A DNA stretch of 64,000 nucleotides from Pseudomonas pergaminensis (GTDB lineage Bacteria > Pseudomonadota > Gammaproteobacteria > Pseudomonadales > Pseudomonadaceae). A program made the position numbers and the translations under genes. The stretch's first letter is position 1. Every line of letters begins with the position of its first letter. The stretch covers positions 248,001-312,000 of the forward strand of contig NZ_CP078013.2 in assembly GCF_024112395.2 (NCBI RefSeq), read 5' to 3'. The notes beneath the pieces were generated by a model. That model ran no database searches, was not told where the DNA came from, and saw nothing but the letters and a program-made list of their open reading frames with translations. Shown one piece after another: positions 47,133 through 58,217 of the stretch.

Positions 47133-48509
47133 TCATTCGTCATCGCCGCTTTGGTTGGCGAAGTTCAGGCCATGCTTGCGCAGTTTGTCGTGCAAGGTCT
47201 TGCGCGGCACGCCCAAGGCTTCGGCGAGGCTGCGCATGGAGCCGTGGGGGCGGGTCAGTTCGGCAGCGATCAGGCTCTTTTCAAACTGCTCGACTTGCTC
47301 GCTCAGGCCGCCAGGTGTGGAGGTGAGCACGCCTGCCGCAGGGTTGTCCGGCGAACTGTCCAGCGCCAGTTCCAGGCCGAGGGCGAAACGTTCGGCGGCG
47401 TTCTGCAGTTCACGCACATTGCCCGGCCAGCTATGACGCAACAGCAGCGCGCGCTGGCCCGGTTGCAGTTCATGCAGCGGCAAGCCATGACGGCTGCTGG
47501 CTTCGTCGGCGAAGTGCTGGAACAGCATCAATGCATCCTCACCGCGCTCACGCAACGGGGGAATGCGCAGCGGCGCGACGTTGAGGCGGTAATACAGGTC
47601 GGCACGGAAGCGGCCCTGGTCGGCGGACTGGCGCAGGTCTTCCTTGGTGGCGGCGATGATGCGGATATCCAGCGGGATCAGCTGATTGCCGCCCAGGCGC
47701 TCCACCACCCGCTCCTGCAACAGGCGCAAGAGTTTGACCTGCACATCCAGGCTCATGCTTTCAATTTCATCGAGGAACAAGGTACCGCCGTTGGCAAATT
47801 CGAACTTGCCGATGCGGCGTTTCTGCGCGCCGGTGAAGGCACCCGGTTCATGCCCGAACAGCTCGCTTTCCACCACCGACTCGGCCAGGGCACCTGCGTT
47901 GATCGCCACGAAGGGCCCGCTGCGGCGGTTCGAGAGGTCGTGCAGTGCGCGCGCGACCACTTCTTTGCCGGCGCCGGTTTCGCCGAGGATCAGTACATCG
48001 GCCTTGGTCGCGGCCAGGGCACCAATCTGTTCGCGCAGACGCAGCATTTGCGGGGAGTGCCCCACCAGGCGTGTGCTTAATTGCTGGCGGTCGCTGAGGG
48101 CCAGGCGCAGGCTGCGGTTGTCCAGCACCAGTCGGCGCAGGGCCAAGGCGCGGCGCACGCTGTCGAGCAGCGCGTCGCTGGCGAACGGTTTCTCCAGGAA
48201 ATCATAGGCCCCCGCGCGCATGGCTTGCACGGCCAACGGCACGTCGCCGTGGCCGGTGATCAGCAGCACCGGCAGCTCCGGGTCCTGGCCGTGCAGTTCG
48301 GCCAGCAGCTCCAGGCCGTCCATGCCGGGCATGCGGATGTCACTGACCACCACGCCCGGCCAATCCCGCGACAATCGCGCGGTGAGGCCTGTGGCTTCGC
48401 CCAGGGTCAGGACTTTCAGCCCGGCCAGGTCCAGGGTCTGGCACAGGGCCTGACGCAGGTGCGGATCGTCGTCGATCAACACCACCTGAATCTGGTTATC
48501 GATACTCAT
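47133..48509 (-). CDS. dctD: C4-dicarboxylate response regulator DctD (sigma-54 activator)
   Basis: This 458-residue NtrC-family regulator has a receiver domain with Asp57 (VVVSDIRMPG), an AAA+ domain with Walker A GETGAGKE near 175, the sigma-54 contact loop GAFTGA (EPGAFTGAQK), and Walker B GTLFLDEI. A C-terminal Fis-type HTH follows (SMRSLAEALGVPRKTLHDKL). It activates sigma-54 promoters for dicarboxylate uptake when phosphorylated by DctB. dctB overlaps it by 4 nt. The dct-rml adjacency is also present in P. aeruginosa. No dctA or dctPQM lies in the window. Confidence 0.9.
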   Translation of the reverse strand: MSIDNQIQVVLIDDDPHLRQALCQTLDLAGLKVLTLGEATGLTARLSRDWPGVVVSDIRMPGMDGLELLAELHGQDPELPVLLITGHGDVPLAVQAMRAGAYDFLEKPFASDALLDSVRRALALRRLVLDNRSLRLALSDRQQLSTRLVGHSPQMLRLREQIGALAATKADVLILGETGAGKEVVARALHDLSNRRSGPFVAINAGALAESVVESELFGHEPGAFTGAQKRRIGKFEFANGGTLFLDEIESMSLDVQVKLLRLLQERVVERLGGNQLIPLDIRIIAATKEDLRQSADQGRFRADLYYRLNVAPLRIPPLRERGEDALMLFQHFADEASSRHGLPLHELQPGQRALLLRHSWPGNVRELQNAAERFALGLELALDSSPDNPAAGVLTSTPGGLSEQVEQFEKSLIAAELTRPHGSMRSLAEALGVPRKTLHDKLRKHGLNFANQSGDDE

Positions 48510-50314
48510 ACACTGCGGTCCTCGGACGGTTGCAGACTGACGCCCGGCGAGCCGGCACGCAATTTCAAGGTTAACAGCGCGCCACCTTCCTTGTGGTTGG
48601 CAAACAGCAATTCGCCGCCAAAGGCACGCATCAGGGTGTCACAGATCGCCAGCCCCAATCCAAGACCCTGGGTGCGGGTCTTGGTGGTGTAGAACGGCTC
48701 GCTGGCGCGTCCCAGGGCTTCCATGCAAAAGCCCGGGCCATTGTCGCGAATGTACAGGTTGACGCCCTGATCGGTGGTTTCGGCACTCAGCCACAGTTTG
48801 CGCGGCGGCCCTTTTTCGGTGAGTGCATCGAGGGCATTGGCCAGCAGATTGCCGAGTACCTGGCGCAAACGGGTTTCGCCGGCCTGTACCCAGAGGGTGG
48901 CTTCGGGCAAATCACGGATCAGCTCCACCTCCATCGACCGCCGCCGCTTGCCCAGCAACGCCAGCGCATCGTCCAGCGCCGGTTGCAGGGCCACGCTTTC
49001 GGGCGCATGGCGGTCGCGCCGGGCGAAGGCGCGCAGGTGCGCGATGATCGAGGCCATGCGCCCGGTCAATTCGCTGATCAACTTGAGATTGCCACGCGCA
49101 TCCGTGGTGCGCTCATGGTCGAGGAGGATCTCGGCGTTTTCCGCATAGCTGCGAATCGCCGCCAAAGGCTGATTGAGCTCGTGGCTGATACTCGCCGACA
49201 TGGTGCCCAGCGCCGACAGTTTACCTGCCTGCACCAGGTCATCCTGGGCGCGCACCAACTCTTGTTGGGCGTGTTCACGTTCCAGCACTTCCTGTTTCAG
49301 GCGCCGGTTGAGGCCTTCCAGGTCACTGGTCCGTTCGACCACGCGTGCTTCCAGCTCGCGCCGGGCCTTGGCTTCAAAGGCGATACGCTCCAGGTAATGG
49401 CGGCGACGTTGCATCATCAGGCCCAGCAACAACATCAACACCAGCAGCGTGGCGCCACCCACTGCAACCACCGTGCGTACCGGGCGGTTGATGAGCGAGC
49501 GCGGTGCGAGGATCTCCACATTCCAGCCGGTCTCGGCGATGGCCGTGGATTGGCGCAGCCACGCAGTGTCACTCAGGCTGAGCGGCTGCGGGTCGCGGGT
49601 CGGGTAGGGCTGGATCGCGATGATGGCCTGGCGCTCTTCGGCGGTCAGTGGCCGGGTGGCGCGGAATCGCCATTGCGGGCGTGACGTGAGGATCACCACG
49701 CCGTTATGGTCGGTGACCAGTAATTGTTCCGGCGTGTTGCCCCACAGGCTTTCGGTGTGGTCCAGGTCGACCTTGACCACCAGCACGCCGATGATCGTAT
49801 CGCCATCACGCACGGCGGCGGCAAAGAAGTAGCCGCGTTTGGCCGAGGTGGTGCCCAGGCCGAAAAACCGCCCCAGGCGCCCGGCCATGGCTTCGCTGAA
49901 ATAAGGCCGGAACGAGAAATTACGCCCGACGAAGCTGTCTTGTTTATCCCAGTTGGACGCGGCGAGGGTCTTGCCGGTGGTGTCCATCAGGTACATCACC
50001 TCCACCCCGGCCTGGGCGGCGACGTCCTTGAGCAGCAGGTTGGCGTTGACCAGGTTGGTGCTGACCTGGGGTGCGTCCAGTGCCGTGCGCAAGGCCGGCA
50101 GGTCACCGAGGATTTGCGGCAGCACTTCATAGCGGTGCAGGGTGCCCAGCAGGTTGGCCACGTAGAGGTCGAGGGTCTGGCGGTTCTGGCCGGCCAGTTC
50201 GCTGCGGTAATAACGTTCGGCCAGGTGCTCCAGTGGCCATAGCAGCGGCGCCAGGCACAGCGCCAGCAGGGCGAGGCTGCGCCAGCGGGGTCTACGCGGG
50301 AGGGATGGAGTCAT
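48506..50314 (-). CDS. dctB: C4-dicarboxylate sensor histidine kinase DctB
   Basis: This 602-residue inner-membrane sensor has an N-terminal membrane segment (LALLALCLAPLLW), a long periplasmic double-Cache sensor region and a second membrane segment around 285-305 (VVAVGGATLLVLMLLLGLMM). A coiled coil rich in Glu/Arg follows. The HisKA His is in SASISHELNQPLAAIRSYAEN, and the HATPase shows NLLANALDAL and GLGLGLAICDTL. It senses succinate, fumarate or malate and phosphorylates DctD. The gene starts 36 nt downstream of the rfbD stop. Confidence 0.9.
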   Translation of the reverse strand: MTPSLPRRPRWRSLALLALCLAPLLWPLEHLAERYYRSELAGQNRQTLDLYVANLLGTLHRYEVLPQILGDLPALRTALDAPQVSTNLVNANLLLKDVAAQAGVEVMYLMDTTGKTLAASNWDKQDSFVGRNFSFRPYFSEAMAGRLGRFFGLGTTSAKRGYFFAAAVRDGDTIIGVLVVKVDLDHTESLWGNTPEQLLVTDHNGVVILTSRPQWRFRATRPLTAEERQAIIAIQPYPTRDPQPLSLSDTAWLRQSTAIAETGWNVEILAPRSLINRPVRTVVAVGGATLLVLMLLLGLMMQRRRHYLERIAFEAKARRELEARVVERTSDLEGLNRRLKQEVLEREHAQQELVRAQDDLVQAGKLSALGTMSASISHELNQPLAAIRSYAENAEILLDHERTTDARGNLKLISELTGRMASIIAHLRAFARRDRHAPESVALQPALDDALALLGKRRRSMEVELIRDLPEATLWVQAGETRLRQVLGNLLANALDALTEKGPPRKLWLSAETTDQGVNLYIRDNGPGFCMEALGRASEPFYTTKTRTQGLGLGLAICDTLMRAFGGELLFANHKEGGALLTLKLRAGSPGVSLQPSEDRSV

Positions 50315-50350
50315 GGGAGTCGTGCGCCTGTGGGTACAGGCGCATTATGC

Positions 50351-51220
50351 CTAGTGCTGCTGTGCAAGACACTCGCGCAATGCGTCTTGCCACGCTGGCT
50401 GGCTGACGTGCCATTGCTGCTGCAGCCGGCTGCAATCGAGGCGTGAGTTCAGCGGGCGCTTGGCGGGCGTCGGGTAGGCACTGGACGGAATCGGCTCCAG
50501 CTCCGCGCAGGCCTTGCCCTGCTTGCGCAGGTATTCGCCGATGGCCTCGGCAAAACCGAACCATGAGGTTTCGCCTCGAGCGGTCAGGTGATAGACCCCC
50601 CATGGCCCCGGCTCGCCTGCTTGCCAGCGCTCAATCAATGCACGCGTGCTGTTGGCGATGCTGCCGGCCCAAGTGGGCGCGCCGATCTGGTCGGCAACGA
50701 TGCGCAGGTGCGGTTTTTCCTGCAGCAGACGCTGCATGGTCAGCAGGAAATTCTTACCGTGGCTGGAGTAGACCCAACTGGTGCGCAGGATCAGGTAGTC
50801 GCCGCCCACGGCCGTTATCGCTTGCTCGCCGGCCAGTTTGCTCTGCCCGTAGACGCCCAGCGGTTTCGGCGTGTCGGCTTCGGTGTAGGGCGCCGGTTTA
50901 CTGCCGTCGAACACATAGTCGGTGGAGTAGTGGATCAGCGGGATGCCCAGGGTTTTGGCCTCTTCGGCAAGGATGCCGGGGGCGATGGCGTTGATCGCAA
51001 ACGCCAGCTCCGGTTCGCTTTCGGCTTGATCGACAGCGGTATGGGCGGCGGCGTTGATGATCAGGCCGGGGCGGTGGGCACGGACTTGCTGGCGGATCTG
51101 GTCGGGGTTGGCAAGGTCAAGTTGTTCGCGGCCCAGGACGATGAGTTCGCCCAGGCTTGGGAGCCGTTGTTGCAGTTCGCGGGAGACTTGGCCGTGCTGG
51201 CCGGTGATGAGGATTTTCAT
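50351..51220 (-). CDS. rfbD: dTDP-4-dehydrorhamnose reductase RfbD (RmlD)
   Basis: This 289-residue SDR-fold reductase performs the last step to dTDP-L-rhamnose. The N-terminal GQHGQVSRELQQRL dinucleotide loop is followed by the YSTDYVFDGS motif and the YxxxK catalytic pair in VYGQSKLAGEQA. The gene starts in a 4-nt overlap with rfbC. The dTDP-rhamnose made feeds lipopolysaccharide core or O-antigen and possibly rhamnolipids. Confidence 0.95.
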   Translation of the reverse strand: MKILITGQHGQVSRELQQRLPSLGELIVLGREQLDLANPDQIRQQVRAHRPGLIINAAAHTAVDQAESEPELAFAINAIAPGILAEEAKTLGIPLIHYSTDYVFDGSKPAPYTEADTPKPLGVYGQSKLAGEQAITAVGGDYLILRTSWVYSSHGKNFLLTMQRLLQEKPHLRIVADQIGAPTWAGSIANSTRALIERWQAGEPGPWGVYHLTARGETSWFGFAEAIGEYLRKQGKACAELEPIPSSAYPTPAKRPLNSRLDCSRLQQQWHVSQPAWQDALRECLAQQH

Positions 51221-51762
51221 GGGAAGAGGTCGGCTTCCATCAGCGGTTTACCGGCCTGGTCCTTGGCGGACAACTGCGGTGCTACGGTCAGCTCCCAGTC
51301 GATGGCCAGGGTCGGATCATTCCACAGGATGCTGCGTTCAGCGCTGGGCTGATAGTAGTCCGTGGTTTTGTAGAGGAACTCGGCGTGATCGCTCATTACC
51401 ACGAACCCATGGGCGAAACCTTCCGGCACCCACAATTGACGGTGGTTCTGGGCAGACAAGCGCACGCCAACCCATCGGCCGAAATTCGGTGAGCTGCGGC
51501 GGATATCCACGGCCACGTCCAGCACTTCACCGGCGGTGACGCGCACCAGTTTGCCCTGGGTGTGTTCGAGTTGGTAATGCAAGCCGCGCAGCACGCCCTT
51601 TTGTGAGCGCGAGTGGTTGTCCTGGACGAAATTACGCTTGAGTCCAGTGGCCGCTTCAAAGGCTCGGGCGTTGAAGCTTTCGTAGAAAAAGCCGCGCTCA
51701 TCACCGAACACCTTGGGCTCAATGATGAGTACGCCGGGCAAAGCGGTTTCAACAATGTTCAC
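51217..51762 (-). CDS. rfbC: dTDP-4-dehydrorhamnose 3,5-epimerase RfbC (RmlC)
   Basis: This 181-residue cupin-fold epimerase has the catalytic His/Asp set visible in VLRGLHYQ (His) and [11 protein letters not shown] (Asp). The family stretch [11 protein letters not shown] is also present. The gene overlaps rfbA and rfbD by 4 nt on either side, so the four rfb genes form one tightly coupled minus-strand operon. Confidence 0.95.
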   Translation of the reverse strand: MNIVETALPGVLIIEPKVFGDERGFFYESFNARAFEAATGLKRNFVQDNHSRSQKGVLRGLHYQLEHTQGKLVRVTAGEVLDVAVDIRRSSPNFGRWVGVRLSAQNHRQLWVPEGFAHGFVVMSDHAEFLYKTTDYYQPSAERSILWNDPTLAIDWELTVAPQLSAKDQAGKPLMEADLFP

Positions 51763-52634
51763 TTGCTCTCTCCGGCCAGTGCATACAGGTATTGGCCGTA
51801 GCCGGTCTTGCCGAAGTACTTGGCGCGCTCTAGCAGGTGGTCACGGTCGATCCAGCCGTTGCCGTAGGCAATCTCTTCAAGACAAGCCACCTTCAGCCCC
51901 TGGCGTCGCTCAATGGTCTGCACATATTGCGAAGCATCCAGCAAGCTATCGTGGGTACCCGTATCCAGCCAGGCGAAGCCTCGACCGAAGCGCTCCACTT
52001 GCAAGTCACCGCGGTGCAGGTAGGCGTTGTTGACGTCGGTGATCTCCAGCTCGCCTCGTGCGGAGGGTTTGACGGCCTTGGCAATGCTTATCACGTCGTT
52101 GTCGTAGAAATACAGGCCTGTCACCGCATAGCTTGACTTTGGCACTGCCGGTTTTTCTTCGATGGACAGGGCGCGGCCTTCGCTGTCGAAATCAATCACG
52201 CCGAAGCGCTCCGGATCCTTGACCCAATAACCAAACACCGTGGCGCCTTTGCCACGCTTTACCGCTGCGTGCAATTGTTCGCTGAAGCGTTGCCCGTGGA
52301 AAATGTTATCGCCCAGAATCAAACATACTGGATCGCTGCCAATGAACTGCTCGCCAATCAGAAAGGCCTGTGCCAGTCCATCCGGCTTCGGCTGTTCGGC
52401 ATAGCTGAATTTCACGCCGAACTGGCTGCCGTCACCCAACAGGTTGCGATATTGCGGTAAGTCCGCCGGGGTGGAGATCACCAGGATTTCCTTGATGCCC
52501 GCCAGCATCAGCACCGAAATCGGGTAGTAGATCATTGGCTTGTCATACACGGGCAACAACTGCTTGGATACGCCCAGGGTGATGGGGTGAAGACGAGTGC
52601 CTGAGCCTCCGGCCAGTACGATTCCTTTCATCAT
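51759..52634 (-). CDS. rfbA: glucose-1-phosphate thymidylyltransferase RfbA (RmlA)
   Basis: This 291-residue nucleotidyltransferase makes dTDP-glucose from dTTP and glucose 1-phosphate. The signature is [21 protein letters not shown] at the N-terminus, followed by [11 protein letters not shown] and [10 protein letters not shown]. The ATG at 52634 overlaps the rfbB stop by 4 nt; a longer upstream start would run deep into rfbB and is rejected. The C-terminal part matches the long RmlA form. Confidence 0.95.
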   Translation of the reverse strand: MMKGIVLAGGSGTRLHPITLGVSKQLLPVYDKPMIYYPISVLMLAGIKEILVISTPADLPQYRNLLGDGSQFGVKFSYAEQPKPDGLAQAFLIGEQFIGSDPVCLILGDNIFHGQRFSEQLHAAVKRGKGATVFGYWVKDPERFGVIDFDSEGRALSIEEKPAVPKSSYAVTGLYFYDNDVISIAKAVKPSARGELEITDVNNAYLHRGDLQVERFGRGFAWLDTGTHDSLLDASQYVQTIERRQGLKVACLEEIAYGNGWIDRDHLLERAKYFGKTGYGQYLYALAGESK

Positions 52635-53713
52635 GCGATCAGATCCCTCATGTCGGTGTTGCCCAATCTCTGGCCCTGATAACTGCCGTCCTGGACCCTG
52701 CGGCACCATTCCAGGTTATCGAGGTACCACTGCACGGTTTTGCGTAGCCCGGTTTCAAAGGTTTCTTCGGGTACCCAGCCCAGTTCGGTTTCGATCTTGC
52801 TGGCGTCGATTGCATAGCGCAGATCGTGCCCAGGGCGGTCTTTTACAAATGTGATCAGGTCGGCGTATTGCTGCACACCTTTTGGGTGCTGGGGTGCCAG
52901 CTCTTCCAGGAGGGCGCAGATGCTGCGAACTACGTCGATGTTCTTTTGTTCGTTGTGGCCGCCAATATTGTAGGTCTCGCCCACTGCACCCTCTGTTACT
53001 ACCTTGAGCAAGGCCCGGGCGTGGTCCTCGACAAACAGCCAGTCGCGCACTTGCAAGCCATCGCCATAGACCGGCAACGGCTTGCCCGCGAGGGCGTTGA
53101 GAATGACCAGCGGAATGAGTTTTTCGGGGAAGTGGAACGGCCCGTAGTTGTTGGAACAGTTGGTCAGCAGCACCGGCAAGCCATAGGTGCGCTGCCAGGC
53201 GCGAACCAGATGGTCGGACGCCGCTTTACTCGCAGAGTAGGGCGAGCTGGGGGCGTAGGGCGTGGTCTCGGTGAACAGGTCGTCGACCCCATGCAGATCG
53301 CCGTACACCTCGTCGGTAGAAATATGGTGGAACCGAAAGGCTCTTTTTTCCGCACTGGCGAGTGATTGCCAGTAGCCACGAGCCGCCTCCAACAGGCTGT
53401 AGGTACCGACGATATTGGTTTGAATAAAGTCCGACGGGCCGTCAATCGAGCGGTCGACATGGGACTCGGCCGCCAGGTGCATGATTGCCTGAGGCTCGAA
53501 CCGGGCCAGCACGGCGCTGACAGTGGCCTGGTCGTTGATATCGGCCTGGACGAATTCGTAACGGCTGTTGGACGCAATACTCGTCAACGACTCCAGGTTG
53601 CCAGCGTAGGTGAGCTTGTCCAGGTTCAGTACTTCGTGCTCTGTGTGGCGAATCAGGTGCCGTACTAAAGCAGAACCGATAAAACCGGCACCACCGGTAA
53701 TGAAAATGCGCAT
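52631..53713 (-). CDS. rfbB: dTDP-glucose 4,6-dehydratase RfbB (RmlB)
   Basis: This 360-residue extended SDR enzyme is first in the operon. The start ATG at 53713 ([14 protein letters not shown]...) gives the standard length; the frame extends 85 codons further upstream without a Shine-Dalgarno and is discarded. Visible are the NAD loop TGGAGFIGS, the Thr/Asp/Glu catalytic triad in [11 protein letters not shown], and [11 protein letters not shown]. It converts dTDP-glucose to dTDP-4-keto-6-deoxyglucose. A divergent promoter region of 140 bp separates it from the fusion gene. Confidence 0.95.
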   Translation of the reverse strand: MRIFITGGAGFIGSALVRHLIRHTEHEVLNLDKLTYAGNLESLTSIASNSRYEFVQADINDQATVSAVLARFEPQAIMHLAAESHVDRSIDGPSDFIQTNIVGTYSLLEAARGYWQSLASAEKRAFRFHHISTDEVYGDLHGVDDLFTETTPYAPSSPYSASKAASDHLVRAWQRTYGLPVLLTNCSNNYGPFHFPEKLIPLVILNALAGKPLPVYGDGLQVRDWLFVEDHARALLKVVTEGAVGETYNIGGHNEQKNIDVVRSICALLEELAPQHPKGVQQYADLITFVKDRPGHDLRYAIDASKIETELGWVPEETFETGLRKTVQWYLDNLEWCRRVQDGSYQGQRLGNTDMRDLIA

Positions 53714-53853
53714 GTCGGGGGCCCTTTTCCTTAAGCGGACGATTAGCGAGCATAGCCTGTGTTGCGACGCTAGGCAGGTCGGATTGCCCCAGGGGTTGCA
53801 TAAGCCCCCTGAACAATGGCGATATACACCCCTAAAAAATCGAGGCCGACCCC

Positions 53854-56754
53854 ATGCTGCTCGCCACCCTGATCCATCGCGCCAGTCTACCCTGCCCGCA
53901 AGTAGGCCCCGGACAGGCGGCGCAATTGCTCGAGCAGCATTACGGCCTAACTGGCACCTTGCAATCATTGGGCAGCCAGCAGGACCTCAACTACAAAGTC
54001 GACAGTGCCCGCGGCCGGTTTGTTCTGAAAATCTGCCGGGGCGATTACGCTGCCGTTGAGCTTCAGGCCCAGCACGCTGCGCTTAACAGCCTGCAGGCTG
54101 TGCGCGTACCCAAGGTCATCAAGGCCCTGACGGGTGAGGAGTTGTTGACCCTGACCGTCGATGGCCAAACCCTGCACGTGCGGGTGCTGGATTATATCGA
54201 CGGCCAGCCGTTGACCCATCTGCCGCACGTGGGCCGCGAGGTGATCGCAGGGTTTGGTGACCTGTGCGGTCGAATGAGCCAGGCGTTGGCGCAGTTCGAC
54301 CACCCGGGCCTGGCGCGTACGCTGCAATGGGACCCGCGCCACGCCCAGGCGTTGATCAAGCACTTACTGGCAACCTTGGACGATGTACCTCACCGCGACG
54401 CCCTCGAACGCGTGGCAGCACAGGTTGAAAACCGCCTGTGCGCCCTGGCCGACCATCTGCCGTGGCAAGCCGTGCACATGGACATCACCGATGACAACGT
54501 GGTGTGGCAGCGCGATGCGCGGCGGCACTGGCAGGTCCAAGGCGTGATCGATTTCGGCGACCTGGTGCACACCTGGCGCATTGCCGACCTGTCGGTGACC
54601 TGCGCAGCCCTGCTGCACCACGCCGAAGGTGACCCCTTTGCCATCTTGCCTGCGATCCAGGCCTGTCATGCGGTCACACCGTTGCAGCACGCAGAATTGC
54701 AGGCACTGTGGCCGCTCATCGTCGCCCGTGCGGCGGTGCTGGTCTTGAGCAGCGAGCAGCAGCAACGGCTGGACCCGGATAACAGCTACCTGCTGAAAAA
54801 CGCCGAGCATGAGTGGGAAATCTTCCATGTGGCGACTTCCGTGCCGTTCGAGCTGATGGAGGCGGCGATTCTTGGCTGTGTCGGGCAGGCACCAACGCCG
54901 CTCGAAGGGCAGGGTTTTGCGCCCTTATTACCCGGGTTGGTAGGACGTGAGTTCGCATTGATTGACCTGGGCGTACTCAGCCCACATTTCGAAGCCGGCA
55001 ACTGGGAGCAGCCTGGTATTGATCAGCGGCTGTTGCAGGACGCAGCGGTGTTGCATGGTTTGGCGGCGAGTCGCTACGGGCAATACCGTTTGTCGCGGAC
55101 CCGGCCCGACAGCGCGGAGGAACCTGAAACCTTCCCGCTGCACGTCGAGCTGTATGTGCCGTTGGGCACCGCCGTTGAATCGCCGTTCGCCGGGGTTGTT
55201 CGACTGGGTGCTGACGGCGGGCTTCACGTGCACAACAACGAAACAAACGTGCGGCTATGGGGTGTCAAAGCGCACTTGCAACCGGGTGCCGCAGTGCTCA
55301 AGGGCCAGGTGATTGGTGAAGTTGAAGGCCCGCTCACCGTGCAACTGTGCCGCACCGACCTGCCCGCACCGCTGTATTGCACGCCGTCCCGGGCACAGGC
55401 GTGGCAAGCGCTGTGCCCATCGCCGGCCGCGCTGCTGGGGCTGGCCTGCGATGCCGAGCCCGAGCTGGACCCCGAGGCGCTGCTGGCGCGCCGCGATGCC
55501 AGTTTCGCTCGCTCGCAAAAGCACTATTACGCCGACCCGCCGCGCATCGAACGCGGCTGGCGCAATCATCTGATCGACATGCAGGGCCGTTCCTACCTGG
55601 ACATGCTCAACAATGTGGCGGTATTGGGCCACGGCCACCCGCGCATGGCGGCGGTGGCGGCGCGGCAATGGTCGTTGCTCAATACCAACTCACGCTTTCA
55701 CTATGCGGCGATTGCCGAGTTTTCCGAACGCTTACTCGCGCTGGCGCCGGCAGGCATGGACCGGGTTTTCCTGGTCAACAGCGGCACCGAGGCCAATGAC
55801 CTGGCGATCCGCCTGGCCTGGGCCTACAGCGGCGGGCGCGACATGCTCAGCGTGCTGGAGGCTTACCATGGTTGGTCGGTGGCAGCCGATGCGGTGTCCA
55901 CCTCGATAGCCGACAACCCCCAGGCCCTGAGCAGCCGACCAGATTGGGTGCACCCGGTGACCGCGCCCAATACCTATCGCGGCGAGTTCCGCGGGCAGGA
56001 CAGCGCGCCTGATTACGTCCGAAGCGTGGAACACAACCTGGCGAAAATCGCCGCAAGCAAACGGCAACTGGCAGGCTTCATCTGTGAGCCGGTGTACGGC
56101 AATGCCGGAGGTATTTCGTTGCCGCCGGGCTATCTGCAGCAGGTGTACGAGCGTGTCCGCGCCCAGGGTGGCGTGTGCATCGCCGATGAAGTGCAGGTGG
56201 GTTATGGCCGCATGGGGCATTTCTTCTGGGGCTTCGAGGAGCAGGGCGTGGTGCCCGATATCATCACCATGGCCAAGGGCATGGGCAACGGCCAGCCTCT
56301 CGGCGCGGTGATCACTCGGCGTGAAATCGCGGAAGCCCTGGAGGCCGAGGGGTACTTCTTCTCGTCCTCGGGGGGCAGTCCGGTGAGTTGCCGGATCGGC
56401 ATGGCGGTGCTGGACGTGATGGCGGAGGAAAAGCTGTGGGAAAACGCCCAAGTGGTCGGAGGGCATTTCAAGGCGCGCCTGGAAGAACTGATCGATCGCC
56501 ATCCGTTGGTGGGTGCTGTTCACGGTTCCGGCTTTTACCTCGGCCTGGAGTTGGTGCGCGACCGGCAGACCCTGGAGCCGGCCACCGAAGAAACCACGTT
56601 ACTCTGTGACCGCTTGCGCGAGTTGGGGATTTTCATGCAGCCCACGGGTGATTATCTGAACATCCTCAAGATAAAACCGCCGATGGTCACCTCCCGGCGC
56701 AGCGTGGACTTCTTCGTCGACATGCTGTCGAAGGTGCTGGATGAGCAGCTGTAG
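53854..56754 (+). CDS. three-domain fusion: APH-type kinase / M23-like / class III aminotransferase
   Basis: In this 966-residue protein, residues about 20-340 form an APH/choline-kinase-like domain with the catalytic loop HMDITDDN (His208-Asn215) and a VIDFGD metal site. Residues about 420-500 resemble an M23 peptidase/lipoyl-like beta domain, but metal ligands are missing ([12 protein letters not shown] replaces HxxxD; no HxH). Residues 560-960 are a PLP class III aminotransferase with Lys808 (MAKGMGNG). Its halves parallel human hydroxylysine kinase HYKK and the phospho-lyases PHYKPL/ETNPPL, so phosphorylation then elimination of an amino alcohol is a good hypothesis. Agmatine deiminase follows. 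Confidence 0.85.
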   Translation: MLLATLIHRASLPCPQVGPGQAAQLLEQHYGLTGTLQSLGSQQDLNYKVDSARGRFVLKICRGDYAAVELQAQHAALNSLQAVRVPKVIKALTGEELLTLTVDGQTLHVRVLDYIDGQPLTHLPHVGREVIAGFGDLCGRMSQALAQFDHPGLARTLQWDPRHAQALIKHLLATLDDVPHRDALERVAAQVENRLCALADHLPWQAVHMDITDDNVVWQRDARRHWQVQGVIDFGDLVHTWRIADLSVTCAALLHHAEGDPFAILPAIQACHAVTPLQHAELQALWPLIVARAAVLVLSSEQQQRLDPDNSYLLKNAEHEWEIFHVATSVPFELMEAAILGCVGQAPTPLEGQGFAPLLPGLVGREFALIDLGVLSPHFEAGNWEQPGIDQRLLQDAAVLHGLAASRYGQYRLSRTRPDSAEEPETFPLHVELYVPLGTAVESPFAGVVRLGADGGLHVHNNETNVRLWGVKAHLQPGAAVLKGQVIGEVEGPLTVQLCRTDLPAPLYCTPSRAQAWQALCPSPAALLGLACDAEPELDPEALLARRDASFARSQKHYYADPPRIERGWRNHLIDMQGRSYLDMLNNVAVLGHGHPRMAAVAARQWSLLNTNSRFHYAAIAEFSERLLALAPAGMDRVFLVNSGTEANDLAIRLAWAYSGGRDMLSVLEAYHGWSVAADAVSTSIADNPQALSSRPDWVHPVTAPNTYRGEFRGQDSAPDYVRSVEHNLAKIAASKRQLAGFICEPVYGNAGGISLPPGYLQQVYERVRAQGGVCIADEVQVGYGRMGHFFWGFEEQGVVPDIITMAKGMGNGQPLGAVITRREIAEALEAEGYFFSSSGGSPVSCRIGMAVLDVMAEEKLWENAQVVGGHFKARLEELIDRHPLVGAVHGSGFYLGLELVRDRQTLEPATEETTLLCDRLRELGIFMQPTGDYLNILKIKPPMVTSRRSVDFFVDMLSKVLDEQL

Positions 56755-56876
56755 TTAATCGATTGTTATCGGTTAATTAGTGTCATATTTATCGTCTATG
56801 ATCTTTTGTCGCTTTTAAAGCCGATTTTTATCCGTTATAAAGTCGGCCTTTACCCCCATTCGGAGTCCTGATCGCC

Positions 56877-57983
56877 ATGACCACCCTGCACAGCACCCCC
56901 CGCGCCGATGGCTTCCACATGCCTGCCGAATGGGCGCCACAGACCCAGGCCTGGATGGTCTGGCCCGAACGCCCGGACAACTGGCGCCTGGGCGGCAAAC
57001 CGGCGCAGGCCGCTCACGTGGCGGTCGCCAAGGCCATTGCGCGGTTTGAGCCGGTCACCGTGGCCGTCTCTGCCGGCCAGTACGAAAACGCCCGCGCGCG
57101 CCTGGATGTGCCGAATATCCGTGTGGTGGAGATGTCCAGTGATGACGCCTGGGTGCGTGACACTGGGCCTACCTTCGTGATCAACAACAGCGGCGAAGTA
57201 CGCGGCGTGAACTGGGACTTCAACGCTTGGGGCGGTTTTGACGGCGGCCTGTATTCGCCGTGGAACCGAGACTCCCAGGTCGGCGGCAAGATCCTCGAGA
57301 TCGAACGCGCCCCGCGCTATCGCACCGAAGGCTTCGTGCTGGAAGGCGGTTCGATCCATGTCGACGGTGAAGGCACCCTGATCACCACCGAAGAGTGCCT
57401 GCTCAACCGCAATCGCAACCCGCACCTGGGCCGTGCCGAAATCGAGGCTGTGCTGAGCGCCAACCTGGCTGTGGATAAGATCATCTGGTTGCCAGATGGG
57501 CTGTTCAACGATGAAACCGACGGCCATGTGGATAACTTCTGCTGCTACGTGCGCCCTGGTGAAGTCCTGTTGGCCTGGACCGATGACCCGCAAGACCCGA
57601 ACTACGCGCGCTGCCACGCGGCCATGGACGTACTGCAAAGCAGCACCGACGCCCAAGGTCGCCCGTTCACAGTGCATAAAATGCCGATCCCTGGCCCGCT
57701 GTATGCCACCGAGGAAGAGTGCGCTGGCGTGGACCCGGTTGACGGCACCCAAGAGCGCAATCCTACCGTGCGGTTGGCCGGTTCCTACGTCAACTTCCTG
57801 ATCGTCAACGGTGGCATCATCGCGCCGAGCTTCGACGACCCGCTGGACAGCCAGGCCAAGGCGATCCTGCAGGACCTGTTCCCGCAGCACGAAGTGGTGA
57901 TGGTGCCGGGCCGCGAACTGTTACTGGGCGGCGGCAATATCCACTGCCTGACCCAGCAGCAGCCGGCCCCGCACAAAAACTGA
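56877..57983 (+). CDS. aguA: agmatine deiminase AguA
   Basis: This 368-residue enzyme of the guanidino-group modifying (pentein) family hydrolyses agmatine to N-carbamoylputrescine and ammonia. Catalytic Cys357 lies in [11 protein letters not shown]; the other active-site residues are in [14 protein letters not shown] and [16 protein letters not shown] precedes the ATG. The upstream neighbour is the kinase-aminotransferase fusion on the same strand. aguB is not adjacent here. Confidence 0.95.
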   Translation: MTTLHSTPRADGFHMPAEWAPQTQAWMVWPERPDNWRLGGKPAQAAHVAVAKAIARFEPVTVAVSAGQYENARARLDVPNIRVVEMSSDDAWVRDTGPTFVINNSGEVRGVNWDFNAWGGFDGGLYSPWNRDSQVGGKILEIERAPRYRTEGFVLEGGSIHVDGEGTLITTEECLLNRNRNPHLGRAEIEAVLSANLAVDKIIWLPDGLFNDETDGHVDNFCCYVRPGEVLLAWTDDPQDPNYARCHAAMDVLQSSTDAQGRPFTVHKMPIPGPLYATEEECAGVDPVDGTQERNPTVRLAGSYVNFLIVNGGIIAPSFDDPLDSQAKAILQDLFPQHEVVMVPGRELLLGGGNIHCLTQQQPAPHKN

Positions 57984-58042
57984 GTGCAGTTGTAACAGCG
58001 CCATGACGGCGATCCGGTGCTGATCAGTTCAAGCGCCTACGA

Positions 58043-58077
58043 CAAGCCCGCAGCCCAGACAGGTCGTGGGCTTTTTT
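58043..58077 (+). terminator. intrinsic terminator after aguA
   Basis: AAGCCCGC and GTGGGCTT pair (one G-T) around a 14-nt loop that may form an inner stem, followed by a run of six T residues in CTTTTTTGTG. Confidence 0.7.
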
Positions 58078-58217
58078 GTGTCCGAGTGCCTATAAACACG
58101 GGACATTGGCATAGCTCTTGTATCGGTTTGGTCACAGTGGCCCAAGGCAGTGACTGCGCAGTTCTGTCATAAACCTTGAGTAAGTTAGCCGCTCACGCAG
58201 TAGGAGAGAGCGCTGAA

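Noticed and set aside
53714..53968. 85-residue N-terminal extension of RfbB
   Set aside because: RmlB proteins begin with [12 protein letters not shown]; the upstream extension has no ribosome-binding site and lies in the divergent promoter region.
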